This document shows, in pieces, positions 1 through 8,020 of a stretch of DNA of 32,619 bases. The translations under genes and the position numbers were made by a program. The DNA comes from Opitutales bacterium (lineage in GTDB: Bacteria > Verrucomicrobiota > Verrucomicrobiia > Opitutales > T3Sed10-336). The notes beneath the pieces were generated by a model that was given only the letters and a program-made list of their open reading frames with translations, was not told the DNA's origin and made no database searches. How positions within the stretch are numbered: position 1 is the first letter of the stretch; each line of letters starts with the position of its first letter. The stretch spans positions 1 through 32,619 of the forward strand of contig JAFIGF010000261.1 in assembly GCA_020831535.1 (NCBI GenBank), in the 5' to 3' direction.

Positions 1-148
1 GGCCCTGCAAACCGCCCGGCTGATAAAAGAGGCCGTCAACGCCGCTAGTCCCGGTCACATCCCCGGCGATTACATCGAGCAGACATACGGGATCACTTAC
101 ACCTATACGCCAGAGGATGGCTTGGTGGTAACCCCGGTATCGGACTGA
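1..148 (+). CDS. C-terminal fragment of a small tail-region protein (5' partial)
   Basis: An open frame enters from the left edge (codons start at base 2) and stops with TGA at 146-148, giving 48 residues that end in PVSD. The stop overlaps the ATG of the next gene in an ATGA-type junction, as is usual in this late operon. I do not recognise a family. The late operon at the other window edge breaks inside another small gene (32467-32619) at the same place in the gene order. The two fragments may therefore be the two parts of one gene of 100 or so residues, although the frames do not join exactly: 2 (+3n) bases would be missing. Confidence 0.6.
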   Translation, partial: ALQTARLIKEAVNAASPGHIPGDYIEQTYGITYTYTPEDGLVVTPVSD

Positions 149-1419
149 TGCGCACTCTCATTACAGCTGCCATTCTTTTGCTTCCGCTGGTCGCCTCCGC
201 CGTCGATTTTTCCGATAAATTTATCCTCCGCGGTAAAGACGGTGTGGAGATCCCCTCCAGCGGCCACAGCCCAAATCTCGACGATGGCACCATCCTCAAC
301 GGCGGCGATCCCGTGATCTACGGATCGCGCCAAACCTTCGCTGTAGAGGTACTGAGTCAGCGCGGAGTAGGTTTCCCTGCCTACGGCATGGGACAGTCTG
401 CCAACAATGAGTATTGGCGCTTGCGCAAACCCAGCCAAAACCTGCACGCCCAAGAGCGGATATATCCCAGCGCCGCAAATCGTTTTCTTGCCACTTACCC
501 CAAGGATACTGACTTCTTTACTACTACTACTACTACTACTACTACTGGTACTGCTGCTGCTAGTGGCTTTAACTTAGGCGTAGGATCCACCGCGCCGCGA
601 GGACTAATTATAGAGTTTGATGTCTGGTTTTTCCCGCGGGTGGGCGGCGAGCAAACAGCGACCGTGGAACTGATTTTGCTTGACGCAAATGTCCTTGCCA
701 CGCACGCCATTGGCGAAGATCACGCTGATCGTGTATTCCGTTTCGATGTGCAGGCAACCGCCCAAGGTCCCGGTGCAGACCTCACTCTCACACCCTCCAC
801 CGACACGCACCTCGACACTCTCCCCAGCATAGCCGGGCAAGCCCGATCCCTCCTCACTCTCCAGGCCGAGCACACCGGCGCGGGCGATGCGGATCATTAT
901 TACTACCGGGTTATTTCGGCCAGGTATCCCAATCGCTCCGCCTGGTCCCGCGCCGAGGCCGTCGACGGCGACCTCGATGTCACGGTCCTCGTCGACCGCT
1001 CCACCCCTCTCACCATCCAGGCTCTCGCCATCGATTCCCATGGCGACATCATCGCCTACGACATCGCCACCAACGTCCTAGTCGGGCCGGACCTGACCCT
1101 GCCCGGTCAACCCCTGGAGCGGGATTCGCAAGGCCTTACGACTCTACAGCGCGAGGCCATGGGCGAGTCCATTCAGCACCAGCCCCGCATGATATCCGAG
1201 GGTTCCCAGGCTATACTGGAGTGGCGCCGCAACACCACCATGCCCCACCTGGAGTACACCATACAGCGCAGTCGCGACGGCTCCCGCTGGGTCCCTCTCC
1301 AAGGTCTCACCTCAACCGTGCATGCCACCGATGGCGACTACGAGATCATGCGCACCCCCATCCCAGCCATTCACACTGACAGCTGGTTCCGCGTCCTCAT
1401 CACCGATCCCGCCAACTAA
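148..1419 (+). CDS. secreted/tail-associated protein with signal peptide and poly-Thr tract
   Basis: 423 residues. The N-terminus is a classical Sec signal peptide: MRT, then a run of Ile/Leu/Ala, then a VASA site before VDF near residue 19. A homopolymeric run of nine Thr encoded by (ACT)9 sits near residues 125-133. The C-terminal third looks beta-rich, with a motif of the type EYTIQRSRDGSRW that recalls fibronectin-like modules of secreted bacterial proteins. It lies between the tail tube/fibre genes and the tape measure gene, so a tail fibre or adsorption role is likely, but an export signal on a tail protein is unusual. An alternative is a lysogenic-conversion surface protein. No specific family is recognised. 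Confidence 0.7.
   Translation: MRTLITAAILLLPLVASAVDFSDKFILRGKDGVEIPSSGHSPNLDDGTILNGGDPVIYGSRQTFAVEVLSQRGVGFPAYGMGQSANNEYWRLRKPSQNLHAQERIYPSAANRFLATYPKDTDFFTTTTTTTTTGTAAASGFNLGVGSTAPRGLIIEFDVWFFPRVGGEQTATVELILLDANVLATHAIGEDHADRVFRFDVQATAQGPGADLTLTPSTDTHLDTLPSIAGQARSLLTLQAEHTGAGDADHYYYRVISARYPNRSAWSRAEAVDGDLDVTVLVDRSTPLTIQALAIDSHGDIIAYDIATNVLVGPDLTLPGQPLERDSQGLTTLQREAMGESIQHQPRMISEGSQAILEWRRNTTMPHLEYTIQRSRDGSRWVPLQGLTSTVHATDGDYEIMRTPIPAIHTDSWFRVLITDPAN
520..546 (+). repeat. (ACT)9 trinucleotide microsatellite within a coding region
   Basis: Nine consecutive ACT codons (Thr) are followed by GGT ACT and then three GCT codons. The repeat is in frame, so copy-number change by slippage would alter the length of the Thr linker without breaking the gene. 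Confidence 0.9.
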
Positions 1420-1470
1420 CCTTTTCCCTCCCCATGGTAGCCATTATTAACGCTAAAAAAATTCTTGATT

Positions 1471-1504
1471 TGGAACACCGGCCGATTGGGGAAGGTTCCA
1501 TTTT
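1471..1504 (+). terminator. weak hairpin between tail genes, possible attenuator
   Basis: TGGAAC (1471-1476) pairs with GTTCCA (1495-1500) and is followed by TTTTAAT. The stem is only six pairs with a short inner CC/GG pairing, so it would at best be a leaky terminator between the 148-1419 gene and the tape measure gene. It lies in the 107-bp gap, one of the longer gaps in the late operon. Confidence 0.3.
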
Positions 1505-1526
1505 AATAAACTAACAAACTCTCAAC

Positions 1527-3473
1527 ATGAAAGAAATCATCCTAAAGATCATCTCCCGCTTCCGCCGTGATGGCGTCGCCGATGCGGAGAAAGGTCTCCA
1601 GGATGTATCACGAGAAACAGAGCAAACATCCCGATCTGCTGCCACCGGGCGAGGCATATTTGGCCGGTTTTTCTCCTCGATACGATCAGGCGCTCGCGGC
1701 GCAGTGGGCGAAGTCCGAAAACTCGCCTCCGGATTAGGCGGCCTGATCGGCATTACCTCCCTGGGAGCACTCGCACGCTCTGCAATGCAGCTTGCCGATA
1801 ACATCGACCGGGCAACCATGCGGACCGACCTCTCCGCGCAGGCATGGCAGCGCTGGGATGCCGCCGCCCGCCGGTCCAAAACCTCCGGCGACCAGCTCAT
1901 GCGAGCATTTGAGGATATGGGCCGCCGGGTGCGTGAAAACGAAGGGGACTTCCACGACATAGGTATTGCCACCCGCGATGCCAACGGGGAGTTTCGCGAC
2001 AATGAGCAAATCATGCTCGACCTCGCCGACGCGTTCCGGGACATGGAATCCCCCCAGCAACGCTCCGCCGCCGCCCAGCGCCTCTTGGGTCAGTCAGGCC
2101 GTGAGCTCGTACCACTTTTGCGTCAAGGCTCAAGCGGCATCCGTGACATGGGCGATGCCGCGGAAGAAATGGGCGAAGTGATGAGCGAAAAGACCATCAA
2201 GCGTCTCGCTGAAATCCGAGATAGTTTGGATCAGCTTAGGCGCAGGCTCACTGTCCTCACCGGCGAACTATTGTCCGGCGAATTAGGCCGCGCCCTCGGC
2301 GACGCCATAGCCCCCACCCTCGAAGCCGATCCCGCCCAGCCCTTCATCGATTTGCGGGATGCTCTACGCTCAGCCCGCACCGAGAGAGAAGCCGACATCG
2401 CCCTGGCAAACCTCCAACGCGAAGCTTCCAATTTGTATTTCTTTGCTACCCAGGCCGCCACACGCGGAGATATAGAAAGATCCGAAGTCCTGATGGAGAG
2501 AGCACGACTGCTGCACAGTCTCCATAGAGTTGAGAAAGACCGCCTCGATATCATCGCCGAAGAGAACCAGGCCAAAGACGCGGCAAAAAAACTCGCTGCC
2601 GAGGAAGCCGCCGAAGAACAAAAGCGCCTGCAAAGAAAAGAAGAAGAGCGTGAGCGAATCGAGAGAGTCCGCGAAGCCGAGCGCATCCTTATGGAGGATA
2701 GAGAGCGAATGATGCTCGCATCCCTCCCCGCCGAAGAGCAATTAGCCCAAGTACGCGAGCGCATACTCGCCCTCCACGAAAGAATCGATACCAAAGGCGA
2801 TGTAGATGCTGCCCGGGAAATCGTCGAGCTTACCCAAATCGAGGCAAACCTCCAGGAAGGTATCACCCAGGAGAAAGAGCGCCAAAGAGAATCCGACGAA
2901 CGAGCCGCCCAACGAGCCGCCGATGCCCTCAGCACCGAAGAGCAGCAGCTCGAAGTCTTACGTCTCCAGGCAGCAGGCAAGGAAGAGGAAGCCAGGATCG
3001 CTGAGCGAAATCACCGCATCGAAGCCGAAGCCCACCGCCTCGCCGAGCGCGCCAACATCTCGCTCGAAGAGGCAACCGGACGTGTGCGCGAACGACTCAT
3101 ACTCGAAGAGCAAATCAAGCGTAACCGAGAGGAGCAAGACAACGCCGACCGCTCCCCAACCGCAGGTCGCCAGCAAACCCCTGGTGAGACCCGCCGGCGC
3201 CTCCGCCAAGATGATGCCCCTCGCCAAACCGGCCTCCGCCGCCCAGTGACCGCCGCCCCACCGCAGACCACCCGCGCAGACTCTGCGACTCCTTCGCGGA
3301 GCACTTTCGAGAAACCCGCTCGCGACCTTGCCAGTGCCTCCACCCAGCTAAGCCAGGCCACAGTTACCTCCCTCCAACAAGCGGTCGAAACCATGTCCGT
3401 TGCCATCTCACGCATTAAAGATTTGGCCGAAAAATCCGCTCAACTAAAAGCCCAAATCAAAAACACCCGATGA
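1527..3473 (+). CDS. tail tape measure protein
   Basis: 648 residues. The N-terminal third contains the conserved tape-measure region: ...GIATRDANGEFRDNE... (about residues 148-163), then LLGQSGRELVPLL, a signature of phage tail tape measure proteins. Residues from about 340 to 580 are a long, highly charged Glu/Arg/Ala coiled coil; the C-terminus is Pro/Arg-rich and then amphipathic. The protein sets tail length by acting as a scaffold for tube polymerisation. At roughly 1.5 A per residue it would correspond to a tail of about 100 nm (inference). Large antisense open frames across it are by-products of codon bias. The start ATG follows an A-rich leader without Shine-Dalgarno. The stop overlaps the next start (ATGA). 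Confidence 0.9.
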   Translation: MKEIILKIISRFRRDGVADAEKGLQDVSRETEQTSRSAATGRGIFGRFFSSIRSGARGAVGEVRKLASGLGGLIGITSLGALARSAMQLADNIDRATMRTDLSAQAWQRWDAAARRSKTSGDQLMRAFEDMGRRVRENEGDFHDIGIATRDANGEFRDNEQIMLDLADAFRDMESPQQRSAAAQRLLGQSGRELVPLLRQGSSGIRDMGDAAEEMGEVMSEKTIKRLAEIRDSLDQLRRRLTVLTGELLSGELGRALGDAIAPTLEADPAQPFIDLRDALRSARTEREADIALANLQREASNLYFFATQAATRGDIERSEVLMERARLLHSLHRVEKDRLDIIAEENQAKDAAKKLAAEEAAEEQKRLQRKEEERERIERVREAERILMEDRERMMLASLPAEEQLAQVRERILALHERIDTKGDVDAAREIVELTQIEANLQEGITQEKERQRESDERAAQRAADALSTEEQQLEVLRLQAAGKEEEARIAERNHRIEAEAHRLAERANISLEEATGRVRERLILEEQIKRNREEQDNADRSPTAGRQQTPGETRRRLRQDDAPRQTGLRRPVTAAPPQTTRADSATPSRSTFEKPARDLASASTQLSQATVTSLQQAVETMSVAISRIKDLAEKSAQLKAQIKNTR

Positions 3474-5440
3474 TCGATTACACTATATCTGTCAATGGGG
3501 CATCACCCGTAAAACCCGCCGAAAAACACCTATCAAACCTCCGGCTATCCAAACGCAACCAGGAGCCCGATTCCCTATCCGCCGAGGTAGCGTCTATCGA
3601 TGCTCTCACCTCTACACCATTTTCCTACGCCGACCACATTAGTCTCTTTGCCGATGGCAATCGCATTTTCTCCGGCCACCTCCGCACCAACCCCCGCCAA
3701 GGTACGCCCCAGACCGAAACTCAACAACTCGAAATTCTCGGCCCCTGGCATGAACTCGACAACCTCATTTACCGGGATAACTGGCTCATCTACTCCGAAC
3801 CGGACGATCCCGATTCAGAGACCGAAACACTCCTACGCGCCCGCCCCATCGTGGGGCTAGAGTTCACCGGCCAGGACAATGACGAACCCACCCAGATCGA
3901 CAGCAAAGCCGCCCTCACCAGGATTCTCAGTTATGCTGTCACCCGCATCCCGCATCTTGATGTCGGCGAGATAAAAATCCCCTCCCAGAAAATCCCCTTC
4001 CTTGAGTTCGACCGCATATCCTGCGCAGAGGCCATCCGCGCGATCCTTCGCTGGCACCGTCTCGCCACGGTGTCTTTCGACTATAGCAGCCCCGGACCAG
4101 TCAAAATCAATATCCTCGACGACGAAGAAGCAACCACCAAGACCTGGACTATTGGCCACCAACCCCTATCGGCTATCCCCACCATCACCCCCCGCCACGA
4201 CCTCGTCAGACCAGCTGTCTATATACTATACATTCGTCAGTCCAGAGAGCCAGGCGCGGAGGGCCGCATCGAGCACATCGTCGACAAATTCCCGACGGAT
4301 GCCACTGGCGACGAAATCGGATGCCTGCATTACGACACCGAGCTCGCCGGAGCCGTATCCCAATCCTCCTACCTCTCGCAATCTGTCAAAGCCCAACTCC
4401 TGCCCGACCTAGATTTCACCGACCCCATCGAGGATGATTCAGACAGTCGGTTTCGGTGGTGGCTCGAACACTATCCCATCTTCCGGGCCGGGAACGTGAA
4501 ACTGATCTCCGTCGAAGACTCCCACCGCGAACCCTCTGACGAGGAAGACGAAGACCCATCCAGCATGTATCCCCGTGAGTTATTAGAGGGTAACATCGCC
4601 CCCTGGATGGGAGACCTGCGGGAAAGACGCGAACGCATGACTTGCATCGCCGAGATCGAGGTCACCGACCCGGAGACCGACCAGATCATCATCCAGACCA
4701 AAGAAGTCTCGGTCGAGGTCACCACCACCAACGCCATCACCCGCAAATACACCGCCCTCCAATCCTCCCAATTCACCCCCGCCGAAGATCCACCCGAAGG
4801 CCTAGCCGAGCATCTATATAAGCAATCCGCGAAACTCCACTACGAAGGCAACATCACCCTCATCGCCCAAGACCCAGACTTCAGCGTCACCGCCGCCCAC
4901 CGGCTAAACCTCGCTGGTGGCCCATCCGCCTGGGAAACCATGCGGGCACATATCCAATCTGTCGACCACATCCTCGACGGCGGGCAAACCGACATCACCT
5001 TCGGGCCCCCGGAACACCTCGGCCCACAAGATCTCATCGAGCTCCACCGCGCCGAGCGGGGCAAACTCCCCACCATCTCATACCGCCGGGCCACCGCTCA
5101 GCCCCCCGAAGAAGAAGCCGATCTACCCGAAGACTACAGCCCACTATCAACCAGCGAAAGCAGCATCGCAACCAGTCTGCGCACCTTCGATGTCACCCTT
5201 TCCACCGCAGGCATCCTACCCACCGAAGAAGACCTGCGAGATGCCATCACATCCGCCTACAACACCGAAATCCACCCCCGCAACGCCGACCACATCCGCC
5301 TCAAAAAAGACGGTCGGGTAGTCATCATCTTCGACATCACCTCAGCAGAGCTTGAGGTAGACGACAATCTATTCACCCTCTCCTTTGAGCAAGACGGCGA
5401 AACCTGGTATGCTGAAGGATTCCAACTCGGCCTCTACTGA
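3470..5440 (+). CDS. baseplate hub / tail tip protein (gpD/gp27-like)
   Basis: 656 residues, translationally coupled to the tape measure gene. The N-terminus resembles the beta-barrel of hub proteins, with residues 1-110 carrying an opening such as YTISVNGA followed by LFADGNRIFSGHL, typical of the ligand-displacement and shift domains of phage late control D / gp27-type proteins. The central part is acidic and the C-terminus (after about residue 540) is Pro/Glu-rich before a final beta-rich domain. The position immediately after the tape measure gene is where distal tail and hub proteins are encoded. The exact family is uncertain. Confidence 0.6.
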   Translation: MIDYTISVNGASPVKPAEKHLSNLRLSKRNQEPDSLSAEVASIDALTSTPFSYADHISLFADGNRIFSGHLRTNPRQGTPQTETQQLEILGPWHELDNLIYRDNWLIYSEPDDPDSETETLLRARPIVGLEFTGQDNDEPTQIDSKAALTRILSYAVTRIPHLDVGEIKIPSQKIPFLEFDRISCAEAIRAILRWHRLATVSFDYSSPGPVKINILDDEEATTKTWTIGHQPLSAIPTITPRHDLVRPAVYILYIRQSREPGAEGRIEHIVDKFPTDATGDEIGCLHYDTELAGAVSQSSYLSQSVKAQLLPDLDFTDPIEDDSDSRFRWWLEHYPIFRAGNVKLISVEDSHREPSDEEDEDPSSMYPRELLEGNIAPWMGDLRERRERMTCIAEIEVTDPETDQIIIQTKEVSVEVTTTNAITRKYTALQSSQFTPAEDPPEGLAEHLYKQSAKLHYEGNITLIAQDPDFSVTAAHRLNLAGGPSAWETMRAHIQSVDHILDGGQTDITFGPPEHLGPQDLIELHRAERGKLPTISYRRATAQPPEEEADLPEDYSPLSTSESSIATSLRTFDVTLSTAGILPTEEDLRDAITSAYNTEIHPRNADHIRLKKDGRVVIIFDITSAELEVDDNLFTLSFEQDGETWYAEGFQLGLY

Positions 5441-5441
5441 T

Positions 5442-6572
5442 ATGACCACTTGGCAACACTTCACCCAACCCCTCCAGCCCGGCCAGCCTCTACCTCTATT
5501 ATACAAAGAGGAGCTCCTGAACAAATTCCTGAAATGGGCGAATGTCATCCGGCATAACCGCAATACGTCCCTCAAATCCTCTGCGGTCCCTCAGGAGTGG
5601 CAAGACCGATTCCTGGGGCTCGAAACTTATGATCTCCGCTACCGCGCCCGCAATAGTGATGACCTCCGCACCCTCCACATAGCCAGAGGTTTACTCCGCG
5701 GGATTTTTGAGTATAGCTCCGAGGCCGTCATCAAGGACCCCTCCGATCCATCCGGCCCTCCAAAAACCCCCGCAGATTCTGGTTCACAGATATTTCAATC
5801 AGCGGTTGCAAATGTGATCCGAGATTACCTCATTGACCTAGATCTCATTACTCTTTCTGAGTGGGATGCCATAGCCTTCGCTGGTCTTCTCCCTCTTGAT
5901 TGCTCGCTTTACTGGAACCTCTGCCGCTGGTCTCTCGATGCCGCAGAGTGGGTACGGTTGATTCCACATCCCATTAACCGTGTCCAACGCTACCGTTCCG
6001 GGGCGGGCTTCGGCAATGCATCCGATCCTGCGGTACTCAGTACAGCGATCGGAGAGTATCTCTCGTCCGATGATTTAGGCGGGATTAACGCCGGTGTCAG
6101 CTACAACGCCCAATGGCGCCGAGATGTAGCTGAGGTCATCGATGGCGAGCCCGTCATGTACGACTCTAATTTCGGCCTCTTCGGCGGGCGAATCCAAGGC
6201 GAGTGGCGAGTCCCTTCGGGGTCATCCCTGGATATAGCCTATATGCACACTTTCGCGCCGCCCAATCTAGTAAACGATCAATATTTCGCTCACAACCCTG
6301 GCTCTGTCATCTACTCCGGCCCGGGGCAGTTTTCCCCCGACCCCAACCCCAGCACTGCTGGATTCTCCTCGCTCATCATCGACACCGATCACAGCGGGGA
6401 TATCGTCGCCTCCGTCGAGTACCCCGACTGGGCAAACCCTGGGGCATTACCACCAGAGCCTCCCCCTACGGAGTCCAGCATCTGGAAACAATTTTTCGGC
6501 ACCACCCATTTCCTCAGATCACCGAGACCGATCGACAGCAATCTCATTGTCTGCGTCCGGGCTTCAGATTAA
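5442..6572 (+). CDS. uncharacterised distal tail protein, last gene of the late operon
   Basis: 376 residues starting at ATG 5442, one base after the hub gene stop. An upstream in-frame ATG at 5385 would overlap the hub gene by 56 bases, so it was not used. Residues 1-120 look helical (KEELLNKFLKWANVIRHN); the C-terminal half is Gly/Pro/Asp-rich and beta-like, compatible with a receptor-binding or collar domain. I do not recognise a family. It ends five bases before the first copy of the AAACCCTTTT end-site repeat. Confidence 0.65.
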   Translation: MTTWQHFTQPLQPGQPLPLLYKEELLNKFLKWANVIRHNRNTSLKSSAVPQEWQDRFLGLETYDLRYRARNSDDLRTLHIARGLLRGIFEYSSEAVIKDPSDPSGPPKTPADSGSQIFQSAVANVIRDYLIDLDLITLSEWDAIAFAGLLPLDCSLYWNLCRWSLDAAEWVRLIPHPINRVQRYRSGAGFGNASDPAVLSTAIGEYLSSDDLGGINAGVSYNAQWRRDVAEVIDGEPVMYDSNFGLFGGRIQGEWRVPSGSSLDIAYMHTFAPPNLVNDQYFAHNPGSVIYSGPGQFSPDPNPSTAGFSSLIIDTDHSGDIVASVEYPDWANPGALPPEPPPTESSIWKQFFGTTHFLRSPRPIDSNLIVCVRASD

Positions 6573-6576
6573 TTTC

Positions 6577-6610
6577 AAACCCTTTTCTTAATTACAAAAA
6601 AACCCTTTTG
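6577..6610 (+). repeat. candidate right-end transposase sites (two direct AAACCCTTTT copies)
   Basis: AAACCCTTTTC at 6577-6587 and AAACCCTTTTG at 6600-6610 lie head to tail 23 bp apart, a two-helical-turn period like the contiguous R1 and R2 MuA sites. The second copy is followed at once by CA (6611-6612), the conserved terminal dinucleotide of Mu-type elements. Base pairs 6577-6593 match 6897-6913 inverted at 16 of 17 positions. That these bind the transposase is inference. Confidence 0.5.
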
Positions 6611-6620
6611 CAAACTTATT

Positions 6621-6810
6621 GCCGGTTACAGCCCCAACCCGACCACCCGAGCTCGGAGAGACCCTCGCCCTCCCAGAAACGCACCCACCCCGCCGGGAGG
6701 GCGAAGGTCCCTCTGAGCTTTCGCGCGACAACCGGTCAATCGTTCCCAAACGGCACCCGCCTGGTCTATGAGCGTCCGCCAAGAAGCCGCGCCCTGAGAC
6801 CAAGGGAAAG
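6621..6810 (+). ncRNA. candidate structured RNA / junction segment between phage ends
   Basis: A GC-rich block sits in AT-rich flanks. GCTC...TCCC at 6651-6674 pairs with GGGA...GAGC at 6695-6718 over about 26 positions, with a perfect inner 10-bp stem, one A.C and one C.A mismatch and one G.U, around a 20-nt loop. CCGGTT (6622-6627) pairs with AACCGG (6730-6735) and encloses that hairpin. TTCCC (6743-6747) with GGGAA (6803-6807) encloses TGGTCT (6762-6767) with AGACCA (6797-6802). No protein-like frame covers it. It could be an RNA gene on either strand, or host DNA trapped between the phage ends. I recognise no RNA family. Confidence 0.35.
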
Positions 6811-6814
6811 TGTT

Positions 6815-6936
6815 GAAAAGGGTTTAAAAAAATAAAAAAGGGGCAAAACGGCATAAAAAAAGGCCCCCGGGGTCGGAAGCCTTTTTTTATAAAAGAAATA
6901 AAGAAAAGGGTTTAGGGGCTATTTTCAAAAGGGTTG
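6815..6936 (-). repeat. candidate left-end transposase sites (three inverted AACCCTTTT copies)
   Basis: Read on the minus strand, the motif occurs at 6825-6815 (AAACCCTTTTC), 6913-6903 (AAACCCTTTTC) and 6936-6926 (CAACCCTTTTG). The first is about 88 bp from the second, and the second and third are 23 bp apart. This one-plus-two layout resembles MuA sites L1, L2 and L3, and the orientation is inverted relative to the two copies at 6577-6610. TG dinucleotides precede the first copy (6811-6812, 6814-6815). The last two copies overlap the end of the 6912-7370 gene. Confidence 0.5.
6855..6888. terminator. bidirectional intrinsic terminator between convergent operons
   Basis: Seven A then GGC (6855-6864) pairs with GCC then seven T (6879-6888) around a 14-nt loop that can itself form CCCC/GGGG. 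Both strands give a stem with a U-run, so it can stop the late operon coming from the left and the early operon coming from the right. Confidence 0.8.
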
Positions 6937-7370
6937 GATCGAATTATTTTATTGAGTTTTGTGATGGCCGATCTCATCGAATCAACTTCCTTTTGCCGAT
7001 CTGGGGATAGCTCGACAGGGTGAGCACACCCTCCTGGATATAGTAGCTCCTCGATTCGTGCCTGCATAGCCTTGATCCGTTTCTCAGCTTCCCAGACTTT
7101 GATCTGAGGCTGGGAAACGGAATTACCCTGGTTTGATTGATTCGATACTGGGGCCTGGAAGATCCCCTTGTATCCCCCGATGATGGAATGCTCGATGGCG
7201 GCTACTGCGGTATCTGGTCCCCATGACTCCATCTTTTTGAGTGCCATGCGGCGAGCTCGTGGGGTCATTGGGATTCTTCGCTCGCGGCGATCCTGCAGCC
7301 ATTCCGCCCAGGCCTCGCGGAATGCCTGCGTGTCCAGTGCGGCGGGGATAATATCTAGCTCTTGTTGCAT
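6912..7370 (-). CDS. replication-accessory-like early protein, last gene of the early operon
   Basis: 152 residues from ATG 7370; a longer in-frame start at 7454 would lie deep in the preceding gene. Residues 15-72 have the pattern W.EWLQDRRERRIPMTPRA...ALKKMESW.....AAIEHSI..GYKGIF, which recurs at the C-terminus of phage replisome-organiser and DnaD/DnaT-like proteins. A coiled coil (about residues 90-110) and a charged tail follow. In a Mu-type phage it may help load host replication proteins after transposition; this is inference from the motif. The 3' end overlaps two copies of the candidate transposase-site repeat. Confidence 0.6.
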   Translation of the reverse strand: MQQELDIIPAALDTQAFREAWAEWLQDRRERRIPMTPRARRMALKKMESWGPDTAVAAIEHSIIGGYKGIFQAPVSNQSNQGNSVSQPQIKVWEAEKRIKAMQARIEELLYPGGCAHPVELSPDRQKEVDSMRSAITKLNKIIRSNPFENSP

Positions 7371-7747
7371 TGATCTATCTCCTTGTGATGTAGAATAAAA
7401 TCCATCAGGGCGCTCTGAGTAGTATAGCCCTGCTTTACAAGGGATCGAAACCACTCGTCCATTTCAGCTTGCGAACCAAAACCCTCGCCACGCCAAAGTG
7501 GCGGAATATATTCGCCCGTAATAGCGTAGGTCATTGTGCCGCCGACATGGTGGGTAATCTCAATGGGTCGGCATAGATGCACGCGGATTGCTGCAACGTC
7601 TCGATGCTTTGAGCGGTAGGGAGCATGGGTCCAGTTGTATAGCATTATAGGCACGCAAATTGGCCATGCCTTGTGGCGTATTGTGGAGGTCTTTCTGCCT
7701 GATTTTACAAGGTCAGAAAATCTTGGGTCTAGTGGTCGTTTAAGCAT
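7355..7747 (-). CDS. ASCH/PUA-like domain protein
   Basis: 130 residues. The N-terminus reads KRPLDPRFSDLVKSGRKT then STIRHK, the hallmark of ASCH (PUA-like) domains, where the SGxKtxTIR segment forms the RNA- or nucleotide-binding edge. A second conserved-looking stretch is YNWTHAPYRSK. ASCH proteins bind RNA or modified nucleosides and some are nucleases or amidohydrolases; the role in phage early operons is unknown. It overlaps the next gene by 16 bases and follows the 7754-8020 gene after a few bases. Confidence 0.65.
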   Translation of the reverse strand: MLKRPLDPRFSDLVKSGRKTSTIRHKAWPICVPIMLYNWTHAPYRSKHRDVAAIRVHLCRPIEITHHVGGTMTYAITGEYIPPLWRGEGFGSQAEMDEWFRSLVKQGYTTQSALMDFILHHKEIDQCNKS

Positions 7748-7753
7748 AACCAG

Positions 7754-8020
7754 TCAGTCGAGGCAACGCTCAGAGTTGTTCGTTGCGTGTGGGCTGGCGG
7801 CCCTCACTTTATTGTTAATGGTAAACTCATGAGAGTTGCTTTTGAAGATAAGCCAGCGATCCGGATATTCTGCCGTGCGTGGTGAGAGCCATTCGCAATT
7901 TATGACCCTTCCTGGTATCGAACCCTCAGCTACCGCGCGCAAAACGACCTTGCCGGAAGGTGATATAAGAGTATCTCCGACCTTTATTTGTCGCCCTGAA
8001 GAATCCAAAAGAGATGTCAT
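7754..8020 (-). CDS. small beta-barrel-like early protein, unknown function
   Basis: 88 residues, start overlapping the stop of the upstream gene (ATGA). The N-terminus has DSSGRQIKVGDTLISPSGKVV, a short KOW/SH3-like pattern of alternating hydrophobic and turn residues, followed by DRWLIF. I see no catalytic motif. The tight coupling on both sides supports it being a real gene of the early operon. Confidence 0.6.
   Translation of the reverse strand: MTSLLDSSGRQIKVGDTLISPSGKVVLRAVAEGSIPGRVINCEWLSPRTAEYPDRWLIFKSNSHEFTINNKVRAASPHATNNSERCLD

Noticed and set aside
1511-3415. Long minus-strand open frames antisense to the tape measure gene (for example 2231-2980 and 3011-3415)
   Set aside because: Low-complexity Ser/Arg-rich translations that mirror the codon bias of the Glu/Arg-rich coiled coil; no start context or neighbours on that strand.
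6588-6854. Minus-strand frame of 88 residues and plus-strand frame (6203-6835) across the structured segment
   Set aside because: Pro/Arg/Ser-rich, no recognisable fold, no coupling to neighbours; openness follows from the GC-rich block.
6577-6913. Interpretation of the inverted 17-bp repeats as a 337-bp MITE
   Set aside because: No target-site duplication was seen and the extra copies at 23-bp spacing fit phage end sites better; kept only as a fallback.
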